A stretch of 64,000 bases of DNA from Tritrichomonas musculus (lineage: Eukaryota > Parabasalia > Tritrichomonadida > Tritrichomonadidae), in assembly GCA_039105265.1 (NCBI GenBank), contig JAPFFF010000013.1, positions 682,001-746,000 on the forward strand. Direction: 5' to 3'. The translations under genes and the position numbers were made by a program. The notes under the pieces are model-generated. The model did not search any database, had not been told where the DNA came from, and saw only the letters and a program-made list of their open reading frames with translations. Position 1 is the first letter of the stretch; each line of letters starts with the position of its first letter. Shown piece by piece: positions 1 through 9,594 of this stretch.

Positions 1-1423
1 TGAGAGTCAAAATGAAAATTTCGAAATTTGCATGGTAAATGAATCGTATATTGTTATTAAAGTGTTGATAGCGGTAAATTTGCATTTGTTTTTGTATTTT
101 GAGAAGCATGGCGTAATGATATCAGTATCAGCATTTTAAGATTTGGATGAAATGCACGAAAAAAATTGCCAAATGATATTGATAACTTATTATATTAAAG
201 TATTAACGCGTTTTTTATCATTTTGTTCTTGCTATTGTTGAAGAAAAGCTCAGGGAAAAAAAAACTTGGAATTTCCAAGTTTTCTTGACATGTGAAATAA
301 AAAAAACTTGGAAATTCCAAGTTGGAATTTTTTTCCTAATCCGATTAATATACTATGGCATATGCTACTTATAACTATATATCAAATGTTTCGATTATAT
401 AATTTTATATATATTAAATTTTATTTTTTAAAAAACGAAACAATTGTGAAGTGAAAAAAATTGGCAAAAAAATCTAAATTAAATTGGTGAAATAAATTAG
501 ATTTAAAATAATTATTTTTATGTTATTATATATATATATTATTTATTTATTATTTTGGAGGATTTATTATTTGTGCATTGATTTATGGTTGCTATTAAAT
601 AGCATATATAATAAAAACTATATGAACCATCATTTTAAACGCAGGTAAAAATGGAATCAATATTTAATATAATATTGCACAACTATATTTAAATAATTAT
701 CAAAATAATTTCATATGAATATCATTCTACTCAAAAAAATTGTATTAGTTTTATTTTATCAAAAATTAATTTTCTCACAATTTTTTATATTGAATTTAAA
801 TATATTTTTTTGTTTCTTCTTTTGGTTATTTATGCAAATGATAAAATTATAATTGCTTTATAAACATAAATAAATATTATGATATAAAAACAAATCGAAT
901 ATTCCTTTTAAATATCTAGTTATATTAATTATTTTTCTTGAACATTCCTTATTTACCTATATCATTAAAAGATTATTTTATTTACCATCACCAAGGTAGC
1001 TCGAATATAACTTATATCAACATAAATTTAGCAAATAATATTATAGATATTTATGATAAAATAATGAAAAAATATTTTGAATTCATTGAATTATTACATC
1101 AAAAATTGATAATAAAATCAGTTTTGAAAGATATTTTGTAAAAAAATTAAGGGCATTTATTTTGAAACAATAATATGGTAAGGTTCTAATTGATACTGAG
1201 TTTTTAAAATTTACTAACATATTATATACTTCATATAGTTTATTTATATATAATAAATTAATAATTTCATTTGATATTCAGTGAGTTTTACAAATCGCAC
1301 GAACTTTTTCACCACCCGATAATTAAAAAAATAATAAAGATATTATTGAATTTTTTTAGAAATAAAAGGTGACCTGCTAAAATTTTTATCATGAATCTTT
1401 GCACTCTTTACAATGAGATAAAT
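1..1423. other. AT-rich intergenic region
   Basis: No gene is supported here. A 67-codon open frame at 938-1141 is AT-rich low-complexity sequence with no recognisable domain and is not called. The only clear structure is the pair of short palindromes at 263-323, listed separately. Confidence 0.6.
263..323. repeat. Paired 19-bp palindromes
   Basis: AACTTGGAATTTCCAAGTT (263-281) and AACTTGGAAATTCCAAGTT (305-323) are each palindromic apart from the central base, and they are reverse complements of each other. The unit can therefore fold as one ~60-bp hairpin or as two small ones. It resembles the terminal part of a very short foldback element. No flanking target duplication was recognised. Confidence 0.6.
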
Positions 1424-3523
1424 TTACAAATAGTTTCTATGATAAATGTTAAAAAGGGTCTTTTTGGCTGGAAGCATGATAATTTCATGGTTACTAAATA
1501 TGTTTATCTCAAATGATTCATATAATGTGTTTTCTTCAATTTCAACAATCTGAAGCTGTGGGCAATATGAAAATGCATATTTACAAATTTGTGTGACGTG
1601 AGATGGAATCACGATGCTTGAAAGCTTTGAATCTGAGAATGCATAATCTTCGATTGTTTGAAGTTCAGAATTTGGTTCAAATTCAACTCGAGAAAGTTGT
1701 TCGCAGTCTGAAAAAGCAAATTCACAAATTTGTGTGACGTGAGATGGAATCACAATGCTTGAAAGCTTCGAACGTGAGAATGCATTTTCCCCAATTGCTA
1801 TAAGTTCAGAATTTGGTTCAAATTCAACTCGAGAAAGTTGTCCGCAATATGCAAAAGCAAATCCACAAATTTGTGTGACGTGAGCTGGAATCACGATGCT
1901 TGAAAGCTTTAAATTGTTGAATGCATATTCTCCGATTGTTCGGAGTTCAGAATTTGGTTCAAATTCAACTCGGGAAAGTTGTTCGCAGTCTGAAAAAGCA
2001 AATCTGCAAATTTGTGTGACGTGAGATGGAATCACGATGCTTGAAAGTTTTGAACCTGAGAATGCATAATCTCCGATTGTTTGAAGTTCAGAATTTGGTT
2101 CAAATTCAATTCGAGAAAGTTGTTCGCAGTTTGAAAAAGCATATTCACAAATTTGTGTGACGTGAGATGTAATCACAATGCTTGCAAGCTTCGAACGTGA
2201 GAATGCATTTTTTCCAATTGTTTGAAGTTCAGAATTTGGTTCAAATTCAACTCGGGAAAGTTGTTCGCAATATGCAAAAGCATATTCACAAATTTGCGTG
2301 ACGTGAGATGGAATCACGATGCTTGCAAGAGTTGAACGTGAGAATGCATTTTTCCCAATTGCTATAAGTTTAGAATTTGGCTCAAATTCAACTCGAGAAA
2401 GTTGTTCGCATTGTGTAAAAGCAGCATCACAAATTTGCGTGACGTGAGATGGAATCACAATGCTTGCAAACTTTAAACCTGGGAATGCATTTTTACCGAT
2501 TGTTTGAAGTTCAGAATTTGGTTCAAATTCAACTCGGGAAAGTTGTTCGCACCTTAAAAAAGCACATTCACAAATTTGTGTGACGTGAGATGGAATCACG
2601 ATGCTAGCAAGAGTTGAATTTTCGAATGCATATCCTCCGATTGTATGGAGTTCAGAATTTGGTTCAAATTCAATTCGAGAAAGTTGTTTGCAGTCTGAAA
2701 AAGCAAATCTGCAAATTTGCGTGACGTGAGATGGAATCACGATGCTTGAAAGTTTTGAACCTGAGAATGCATAATCTTCGATTGTTTGAAGTTCAGAATT
2801 TGGTTCAAATTCAATTCGAGAAAATTGTTCGCAGTCTGAAAAAGCATATTCACAAATTTGTGTGACGTGAGATGTAATCACAATGCTTGCAAGAGTTGAA
2901 CTTTTGAATGCATTTTTCCCGATTGTTCGAAGTTCAGAATTTGGTTCAAATTCAACTCGGGAAAGTTGTTTGCAGAATGAAAAAGCAAATCTGCAAATTT
3001 GCGTGACGTGAGATGGAATCACGATGCTTGAAAGCTTTGAACCTGAGAATGCATAATCTTCGATTGTTTGAAGTTCAGAATTTGGTTCAAATTCAACTCG
3101 GGAAAGTTGTTCGCAATATTCAAAAGCACATTCACAAATTTGTGTGACGTGAGATGGAATCACGATGCTTGCAAGATTTGAACGTGAGAATGCATTTTTC
3201 CCGATTGTTAGGAGCTCAGAATTTGATTCAAATGAAACTGATCTTACAACTGAATCTTCAAATGCTCTCTTTGAGATGCTTATTACAATGTATTCATTTG
3301 ATTTATGATTTATCGAGCGTGGAATAATTATTTCTGTAGCATTACTTTGGCATCTTGTAACACTTGCAGTCTTTTCTTCTTCATTGATCAAATATTCGAT
3401 GCCTTTAAGAGTAATTATGTTATGTGGCTGATCGTCACTCTTTGTAAAAAAATGTATGAACTTGAAGATAAGGTTTTTCATTTTTAAAAAAAAAAAGAAA
3501 ATTTTTTGATAAAATTCTCTCAA
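1424..3523 (-). CDS. BspA-like leucine-rich repeat protein
   Basis: A 699-residue protein built almost entirely of LRR_5 (BspA/Treponema pallidum-type) repeats. A non-repeat N-terminal ~55 residues is followed by a degenerate repeat and about eleven 46-residue double repeats of the form IVIPSHVTQIC..AF..C.QLSRVEFEPNSEL.TIG..AF. The repeats are also highly alike at DNA level (138-bp period), which suggests recent expansion by unequal exchange. BspA-like proteins form a very large family in trichomonads, where some are surface proteins that may bind host or bacterial ligands. No signal peptide or convincing transmembrane helix is visible, so the location is uncertain. An in-frame Met at codon 15 (3481) may be the true start, because the first 14 residues are low complexity (IFFFFL). 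The frame is intact. Confidence 0.85.
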   Translation of the reverse strand: MREFYQKIFFFFLKMKNLIFKFIHFFTKSDDQPHNIITLKGIEYLINEEEKTASVTRCQSNATEIIIPRSINHKSNEYIVISISKRAFEDSVVRSVSFESNSELLTIGKNAFSRSNLASIVIPSHVTQICECAFEYCEQLSRVEFEPNSELQTIEDYAFSGSKLSSIVIPSHVTQICRFAFSFCKQLSRVEFEPNSELRTIGKNAFKSSTLASIVITSHVTQICEYAFSDCEQFSRIEFEPNSELQTIEDYAFSGSKLSSIVIPSHVTQICRFAFSDCKQLSRIEFEPNSELHTIGGYAFENSTLASIVIPSHVTQICECAFLRCEQLSRVEFEPNSELQTIGKNAFPGLKFASIVIPSHVTQICDAAFTQCEQLSRVEFEPNSKLIAIGKNAFSRSTLASIVIPSHVTQICEYAFAYCEQLSRVEFEPNSELQTIGKNAFSRSKLASIVITSHVTQICEYAFSNCEQLSRIEFEPNSELQTIGDYAFSGSKLSSIVIPSHVTQICRFAFSDCEQLSRVEFEPNSELRTIGEYAFNNLKLSSIVIPAHVTQICGFAFAYCGQLSRVEFEPNSELIAIGENAFSRSKLSSIVIPSHVTQICEFAFSDCEQLSRVEFEPNSELQTIEDYAFSDSKLSSIVIPSHVTQICKYAFSYCPQLQIVEIEENTLYESFEINIFSNHEIIMLPAKKTLFNIYHRNYL

Positions 3524-4200
3524 TTTTTTGATCCCAGAAAAAGTTCTAATTTCTTGGTCATTTTACAGATTGCTTGTACATTGAATCCAGGTGTGATTTT
3601 AATATAAAACTGCTTTATTTTATATTATAAATATTTTTTTAATTTATATTTAAATTTATTAATATAATTCAAAGATAATAAATAAATAAATAAATATTTT
3701 TTTTGTATGATTTATTAGAAAGATGATTCAAAATTTCATAAGCAAATTGAAATATATAAATATTAAAAAACTTTTTTATCTATAGTATTATTAATATTTT
3801 TTTATTTTTAATTAATTTTATTTAAATAATGATGATTTAAATATATTTGAATGGTTTTAAAAATGATTTTTATTTATTCTTTTATTAATAATTTGAGGAA
3901 TTATAATAAAACATGAGCAGTTATTGATTGAAGTGATGATGGAGCAGTTGTTAATAGAGGATATGATGGATTTATTTACTCAAAAAGTTGTCAAATTAAG
4001 TTATTTAAGCCGTTTTTTCATTACAAACTTTTGAAATAATAATAATAATGATAAAAACGATCTGTTAACAACTATTTTTTTTAAAAAAAATTATGTAACT
4101 GCTTCTGATGTATATGGATTTTAGAATAATAATTTTCATTAAAATATTATATAATATTTATACAGTAAAAATATTTTTACTAAAGAATATTTTTTTATTC
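3524..4200. other. AT-rich intergenic region
   Basis: Homopolymer-rich spacer between two minus-strand genes. No gene, tRNA or clear repeat was recognised. Confidence 0.5.
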
Positions 4201-5829
4201 TTAAATTTTAGTGAAATCTAAACCTTCTGTTGCTAATTCAATGTAATCGATTAGTTCATCAAAATATTTGAAGTATTCTTCTTTGTTATCCACGAATCTT
4301 TTAACAATTTGAATGAAAGAAGGTCGAATATTTGGATCACTATTACAACATTCAAGAATGAGATCTTTATATTCAAATAATTCATCTGCATGCTTAGCCA
4401 AATCTCTGAGGAAATATGTTCTTGAGAAGTCTTTATTGATGAATTCTCTACTACACATAATAAGTTCATATAAAATAATTCCAAAAGAGAAAACGTCATC
4501 TTTTTTAGCTAAGCACAAATCACTTGAGTCTTCATTAGAATTGAAAATCATAATTATAGGATAATCATTTTCATCTATAAAAACAGACCTTACATTCAAA
4601 TGACCATGAACAATATCATTCTGATGCATGTATGCCATTGCTGCTGCGATACCAAAAACACTCATGCCTCTTATTATATCCCAATTGTCTCGTGCTAATC
4701 CTTCTGAAGCCAATGAAATCAAATCTAAAAGTGAAACACGAGGTTTAGACTGAGCAATAATTGAAATAGAACTTTCACATTTTTCATATCCAATTATTGG
4801 CAAGATTCCAATGTGATTCAAATTTGAAAGACGTTGAATTAATCCATCTAAATTAGACCAATGATCATATGAGTATTCAATAGCAGTATATTCAGTTTTA
4901 GGATTTAAAATTAGAATCTTTTTATATACAAAAGAAAGAGAATAATTAATATAATTAACTACTTCTTCAATTATCGTAATTAAATTTTGAAGTTCTTTAA
5001 AATTATCATCATCATTGTTGTATTTTTCATATAATGATTTCAAGTAATTTAATTCTTGTACATATGATAAATGTTTGTAGACAATATTTGCATATTTTAA
5101 AATTGCATCCATATTTCCTTTATCTGCCAATTTTTTATAATAACTTGCTGCTTTTGATTTACTACCTTCAATTGCATATAACATGAATGCATATTTATTT
5201 ATTGCTTCATCATTTCCTTTATCAGCTGACATTTGATAATAATGAGCTGCTTCTTTTTCATCAATTTGAATTCCTTCTCCTTTATATAACATATCTGCGA
5301 ATGAAACCATTGCATAAACATTTCCTTTATCTGCTGCATTTTTATAATAAGATGCTGCTTTTTGATAATTTAACTCATTTTTCAAAATATAGGCATAATT
5401 AAACATTGCATTTGTATTTCCTTTTAGAATTGATTGTTTATAATAATTTATTCCTTCTTCATATTTATCCCAATTATTAAGCATGTTTTCATATATGTAT
5501 CTAGCATCTGAATTTCCTTTATTTGTTGCATTTTTAAGATAATTTGTTGCTTCATCTTTGTTTTTAATATCATCATCACCATATAGCAAAATGAGAGCAT
5601 AATTAATCATAGCATAAATATTTTCTTTATCTGCTGCATTTTTATAATATTTCAATGCTTCTTTTTTGTCAATTTCAATTCCATCACCTGTATATAACAT
5701 GTTTGCATATTTATGCATTGCATCGTCATTTCCTTTATCAGCTGCATTTTTATAATATTTAGAAGCTTCTTTTTTATTAGAATCAATTTCTCCGATGCCA
5801 TTATATAACAGATTTGCCAAAATAATCAT
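4201..5829 (-). CDS. Sel1-repeat protein with C-terminal pseudokinase domain
   Basis: Residues ~1-255 contain about seven Sel1-like (TPR-related) repeats of the type A..YYKNAADKGN..AM..YA.ML..G.GI, which form helical protein-interaction scaffolds. Residues ~290-525 are a protein-kinase-like domain. The catalytic loop reads IVHGHLNVRSVF where HRDLK..N is expected, and the DFG position reads MIFNS, so the essential Asp residues are absent and this is predicted to be a pseudokinase. Sel1/kinase fusions are common in trichomonads. Sel1 coding continues upstream of the first Met (5830-5965, e.g. KEEADKGNIDSM) and then breaks before the 6056-6742 segment. The open frame is therefore probably the 3' part of a once larger gene. 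It may still be translated as a shorter protein. Confidence 0.75.
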   Translation of the reverse strand: MIILANLLYNGIGEIDSNKKEASKYYKNAADKGNDDAMHKYANMLYTGDGIEIDKKEALKYYKNAADKENIYAMINYALILLYGDDDIKNKDEATNYLKNATNKGNSDARYIYENMLNNWDKYEEGINYYKQSILKGNTNAMFNYAYILKNELNYQKAASYYKNAADKGNVYAMVSFADMLYKGEGIQIDEKEAAHYYQMSADKGNDEAINKYAFMLYAIEGSKSKAASYYKKLADKGNMDAILKYANIVYKHLSYVQELNYLKSLYEKYNNDDDNFKELQNLITIIEEVVNYINYSLSFVYKKILILNPKTEYTAIEYSYDHWSNLDGLIQRLSNLNHIGILPIIGYEKCESSISIIAQSKPRVSLLDLISLASEGLARDNWDIIRGMSVFGIAAAMAYMHQNDIVHGHLNVRSVFIDENDYPIIMIFNSNEDSSDLCLAKKDDVFSFGIILYELIMCSREFINKDFSRTYFLRDLAKHADELFEYKDLILECCNSDPNIRPSFIQIVKRFVDNKEEYFKYFDELIDYIELATEGLDFTKI

Positions 5830-6055
5830 TGAATCAATATTTCCTTTATCTGCTTCTTCTTTATAATAAAGCGCAATTAACTCTCTTCCCCATATAAAGG
5901 GTATTCATCACATTTGTATTTCCTTTTTCAATTGATAAATTTAAATATTTATTGATATCCAAAGTTTAATCATGCGGAAAATTCCCAAAAATGCTTGGGT
6001 ATATCAAATCCCATTCCCACCCATTGCTCCCTAATTGAAAAAGTGGAATAAATTT
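5830..6055 (-). pseudogene. Disrupted junction inside the Sel1 gene
   Basis: Reading 5965 to 5830 on the minus strand gives further Sel1 sequence (INKYLNLSIEKGN, then KEEADKGNIDSM) in changing frames. 5966-6055 does not look like Sel1 and carries stops. The simplest reading is a host Sel1-kinase gene spanning 6742-4201 that has been broken here by a small insertion or rearrangement plus a frameshift. Confidence 0.55.
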
Positions 6056-6742
6056 TTATACATTTATCAAAGTTGTTTTTGAATCACAAAGAATGCTTCC
6101 ATAAGTGAACATTGATTCAGCATTTCCTTTCATAATACCAATTTTAAGTAAATCAATTGCTTCTTTTTCATTTTGGATATCTTTATCATATAATAAAATA
6201 TATGTACAATTATATATAGCTTTAATATTTTCTTTTTCAATTGCCTTTTTATGATAACGTAAAGATTCATTCTTATTAACTTTGATTCCGTCTCCATTAT
6301 ATAACATGTATGCATATTTATACATTGAATCATCATTTCCTTTATCAGCTGAAAGTTGATAAAAATGAGCTGCTTCTTTCTTATCAATTTCAGTTCCTTC
6401 TCCTTTATATAGCATGTCTCCACATTTATTCATTGAATCAACATTTCCTTTATTTGCTGCAAATTTATAAAATAACAAAGCTTCTTGTTTTTTCCCTTCA
6501 TTTTCCAATATTTTTGCATATTCATGAAATGCTTTTTCATTTCCATTGTCAATTGACTGTTTAATATATCGTATTGCTCTATCTTTATTATCATCAATGA
6601 GCACTTTTGCATATGTGTACATTGCGTCTGAATTTCCATTTTCTATTGCTTGTTCAAGGAATGGTTTTGCTTCTTGTTCATTTTTTTCTTTTAATAATTC
6701 ACGGCCATAATAATACATTGCTTCAGTATTTCCACTACTTAT
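6056..6742 (-). pseudogene. Sel1-repeat gene fragment (5' part of broken gene)
   Basis: The open frame from 6718 encodes 220 residues containing about six Sel1 repeats (EAMYYYGRELL, SDAMYTYAKVL, VDSMNKCGDMLYKGEG, DDSMYKYAYMLYNGDG). Sel1 homology starts earlier, at about 6742 (SSGNTEAM, upstream of any Met), and stops abruptly where the 6743-7521 mobile fragment begins. This segment has probably lost its true 5' end to that element. Together with 4201-5965 it appears to be the remains of one long Sel1-pseudokinase gene. Separate expression is possible but unlikely. Confidence 0.6.
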
Positions 6743-7521
6743 GTTAAGCAGGGTTTCGCGACTACGTCACTTCACCCTGCTTAAAGTTGTAACATGACTT
6801 CACTTAACATATTAATTCACTTCAATTCACAGCTTAACTTAAGATACAACCTATTATAGCAGCCATACTTTTTATTTCATCTTATTTTTATCCACCATGC
6901 AAATGTCAACTGGTTACTATCAACATGAAGCTGACTTCGAGTGTGATCCAATTGAAGAGTATATATTCCCACCTGATATCAAACGAATCATATCGCATGG
7001 TGATCATACGTTTCACAGACAATTATACTTCTTCAGTCCTAGCGCTAAGAAAGTGTTTAGATTCTCATCTTATGAATATGGTATGGGAACGTACTTAACA
7101 CCAGGTAAAAAATACAACTTAATAACCGATGATAACAAACATGATATGTTATATATTAGTGACAAGCTATTAGAACGAACTGCAAATATGACTAAGATTA
7201 TCTTACCTAAAATGAGATAAGGTTATTTTTTTCATTTAACATTAACATCACACCACTTAACACGTCACCTCACGTTAAACTCACGTCATCACCTCATGTT
7301 ATCACCTCACGTTAAACTCACGTCATCACCTCACGTCACACACCACCACACCTCATGTCACACGCCACATATCACGTCACACAACGGTTCACATAACGTG
7401 GTTCAACTGTAAAGTGTTTAAGTAACATCAAATGGCATACCGACGTGATGCTCCACCAAGTGAAACAGAACCATTACCTATTGAAACAGTATATAATTCA
7501 GCTAATTAAACAATCAATAAT
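6743..7521 (+). mobile_element. Second Polinton-type element, terminal fragment (fossil)
   Basis: A sharp boundary with the Sel1 gene at 6742 is followed by the inverted repeats TTAAGCAGGG and CCCTGCTTAA (6747-6781), recalling the nested inverted ends of the large Polinton at 25 kb. Next come an ORF at 6897-7220 preceded by the same T-rich tract/ATG arrangement as the big element's genes, and a stretch rich in CACGTCA/CACCTCA words (7240-7400) like a terminal repeat. A short reading at 7432-7509 (PPSETEPLPIETVYNSAN) resembles the start of the big element's first gene (TDEQVPIPIESAFF). Repeat B begins at ~7522. The element is a broken end-fragment of a different Polinton subfamily. The family assignment is inference. 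Confidence 0.5.
6897..7220 (+). CDS. Hypothetical protein in Polinton-type fragment
   Basis: A 107-residue ORF with no recognised domain. Its composition (mixed polar residues, H/Y/D-rich) and base use are unlike the AT-saturated flanks. It is preceded by CTTTTTATTTCATCTTATTT and a start at ATGCAAATG, matching the T-rich-tract-plus-ATG layout of the genes in the 25-47 kb Polinton. It lies between the inverted repeats at the fragment's edge and its CACGTCA-rich stretch. Function unknown. Codon 3 (6903) is an alternative Met. Confidence 0.4.
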   Translation: MQMSTGYYQHEADFECDPIEEYIFPPDIKRIISHGDHTFHRQLYFFSPSAKKVFRFSSYEYGMGTYLTPGKKYNLITDDNKHDMLYISDKLLERTANMTKIILPKMR

Positions 7522-7927
7522 TTTCTTTATATTTAACAAATATTTGGATAAAATCTTTGGGGATTTAAATCATTACATCCTATATTATTTAATGCCCAAG
7601 TTATAACGATTTTTGTTTTTTTAATCGTTAACAATTTTTTTATTAATTAAAAATTCAAATTAAATCCCAATATTTATAGTTATAATATAAGCATAAATAA
7701 TATTAAATTTATTTATACCATTTTTTTAATTTAACTCTCATTATTCATCGACTTTTTCTATATTTTTTTATTTAAAAAAAGCTAAAATTGAAATTTTTGT
7801 GTGATTATTATATAAAATTAAGATTCATACTTAAGTATTATACTTAGGCATTATCTAAAACGCACGTTGGAAGCATAAATTAATCAAATTATAACGATTT
7901 TCAATCTTTATTGAATAATATTAAAAA
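7522..7927 (+). repeat. Dispersed repeat B, copy 1
   Basis: About 400 bp, nearly identical in reverse orientation to 49917-50330. Shared words include AACAAATATTTGGATAAAAT, CATTATTCATCGACTTTTTC and GATTTTCAATCTTTAT. The copy at 50 kb lies inside a TA-flanked terminal-inverted-repeat element, so repeat B may be part of a non-autonomous DNA transposon. Here it abuts both the Polinton-type fragment and the 3' end of a BspA-like pseudogene, and probably truncates both. Confidence 0.75.
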
Positions 7928-8987
7928 CATAAATTGACCATTCAAAGGTGAAATTATAATTTTTTCCAAACTATCTGTTTCATAACACCATCCTTCTTTT
8001 AATTCTTTCAAGCAAGGTGGAAAATAAAATTCTTTAATTTTTATACTTTCAAATGCATAATTTTCAATTGTTTGTAAATTAGAATCTGGTGGAATTTCAA
8101 CTTTTGTCAATTCAAAGCAATTTGAAAATGCTTTTTCACATATTTTTGTTACTTTTGATGGAATAAAAATTTCTTTGATATTCGTACTTTGAAATGCTTT
8201 TATACCAATTGTTTGTAAATTGGAATCTGGTGAGATTTCAACTTTTGTCAAATGTCGACAATTGTAAAATGCGTGAGGTGAGATGATTTTGATATTTGAT
8301 GGAATAGAAATTTCATTGATGTAAGGAACTGCAAAAAGAAAATTGTCAAATTCATCACTGTTTGGATCTGTTTTACATAATAAATATTTGTCATCTTTAA
8401 ATATAAATTGACCATTCGAATGTGAAATTATAATTTTGTTCAAATAAGCTGTTTCATAACACCATCCTCCTTTCAATTCTTTTAAACTAGGTGGAATATA
8501 AATTTCTTCAATTTTTGAATATTGAAATGCGCCAAATCGTCTTAACCGCTGAATCTTTTGCAAAATTGACAGTTTTTATTGAACGATTAGTGCCAATGAC
8601 GCTGGTGATTAAGTATTCAGTTGATTCATATTGAACTGATCGCGGAATTACAAGTTGTCTGATGCTGTCATCAACTTCTAATAATGACGCTGTCTTGCTT
8701 GTTTTGTCGATTTTGAATCTCATATCTTTTGTTTCATTTTGAATATATGGACTGAGATAAATTTTAATTAATTCAATGTCCCCATTTTTACATGCTTCAT
8801 GCAATTTGTATTCAATTTCTTCAAAATCATCTATATAAAAAAGTTGATTTGCATTTGTTAAAAGATCTAAAATTTCGTTTTTTTTATCTTTGGAAAACTC
8901 TGTCTCCAGGTCTTTCTCATATTTTTCAATAGGTGTTTTAATCACTTTACGCTCCATTATCAAATTTTCAATTGAAAATTTTGACAA
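7901..8987 (-). pseudogene. BspA-like LRR gene, frameshifted and 3'-truncated
   Basis: The 5' frame (8987-8508) has a helical N-terminus of the DUF3447/ankyrin type (ELIKIYLSPYIQ) and the usual pre-LRR segment (KIDKTSKTASLLEVDDSIRQ). LRR_5 coding continues in the overlapping second frame (8563-7901): EEIYIPPSLKELKGGW, KVEISPDSNLQTIGIKAF, EIFIPSKVTKICEKAFSNC. The switch of frame at about 8560 inside an otherwise continuous LRR shows one frameshift. The 3' end runs into repeat B. The architecture resembles the DUF3447-LRR gene at 17-19.8 kb. This is host gene decay, although a truncated N-terminal product could still be made. Confidence 0.7.
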
Positions 8988-9594
8988 AACTTTTTCTGAA
9001 AAAAAAAAAAAAAAAAAAAAACTTCAGAAACTTTTTCCCTTCAAAAATAAATGGAAGAATGGGCTTGTTATCTTTGGAAATTTTAAAAAGGGAAATCTTA
9101 ATCACCCGTAATCGTATTTTCCCGTGGCTGTTAAGGCCAATATTGACTTTGTATCGTACCATAGAAAAAAATTATGGAACTTTTTTGCACTTTTGCAAAA
9201 AAAAGCATGGGTAATTACGATTTCGCTTTTAAAAATTTTGGATTTAGAGGAAAATATTTTGATATTGTCTTTAAAGAAGAATTTTTTCTATTTTGCATAA
9301 AATTGTGTTATCTATATTTGACTTTGAAAATACAGCAATGACCTCTTGATTTGTTAAAATATTTTGATCTGAAAAATGAACTTTTATTCTTCATTTATCA
9401 ATTATTTAAAAAATATCTTGATTCTTTTTTTGTCTTCATTAATATCATTTATCCAGATAACTAGAAGAATCAACTTTTATTAAATTTTATAACGAATATG
9501 TAAAGAAATTATCGTTTTATCGATATGGGTTATTCAAATTGAAGAGAAAAAAATGAAATAAAAGTCAATATTTATTTAGAGATGAAGTAAAAAG
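8988..9594. other. Intergenic region
   Basis: Contains a poly-A tract (8999-9021). No gene is supported; the short open frames across the A-tract are low complexity. The segmental duplication starts near 9508. Confidence 0.5.

Noticed and set aside
938-1141. 67-codon open frame on the plus strand
   Set aside because: Low-complexity Ile/Asn/Tyr-rich composition expected from AT-rich DNA, with no domain and no neighbour support.
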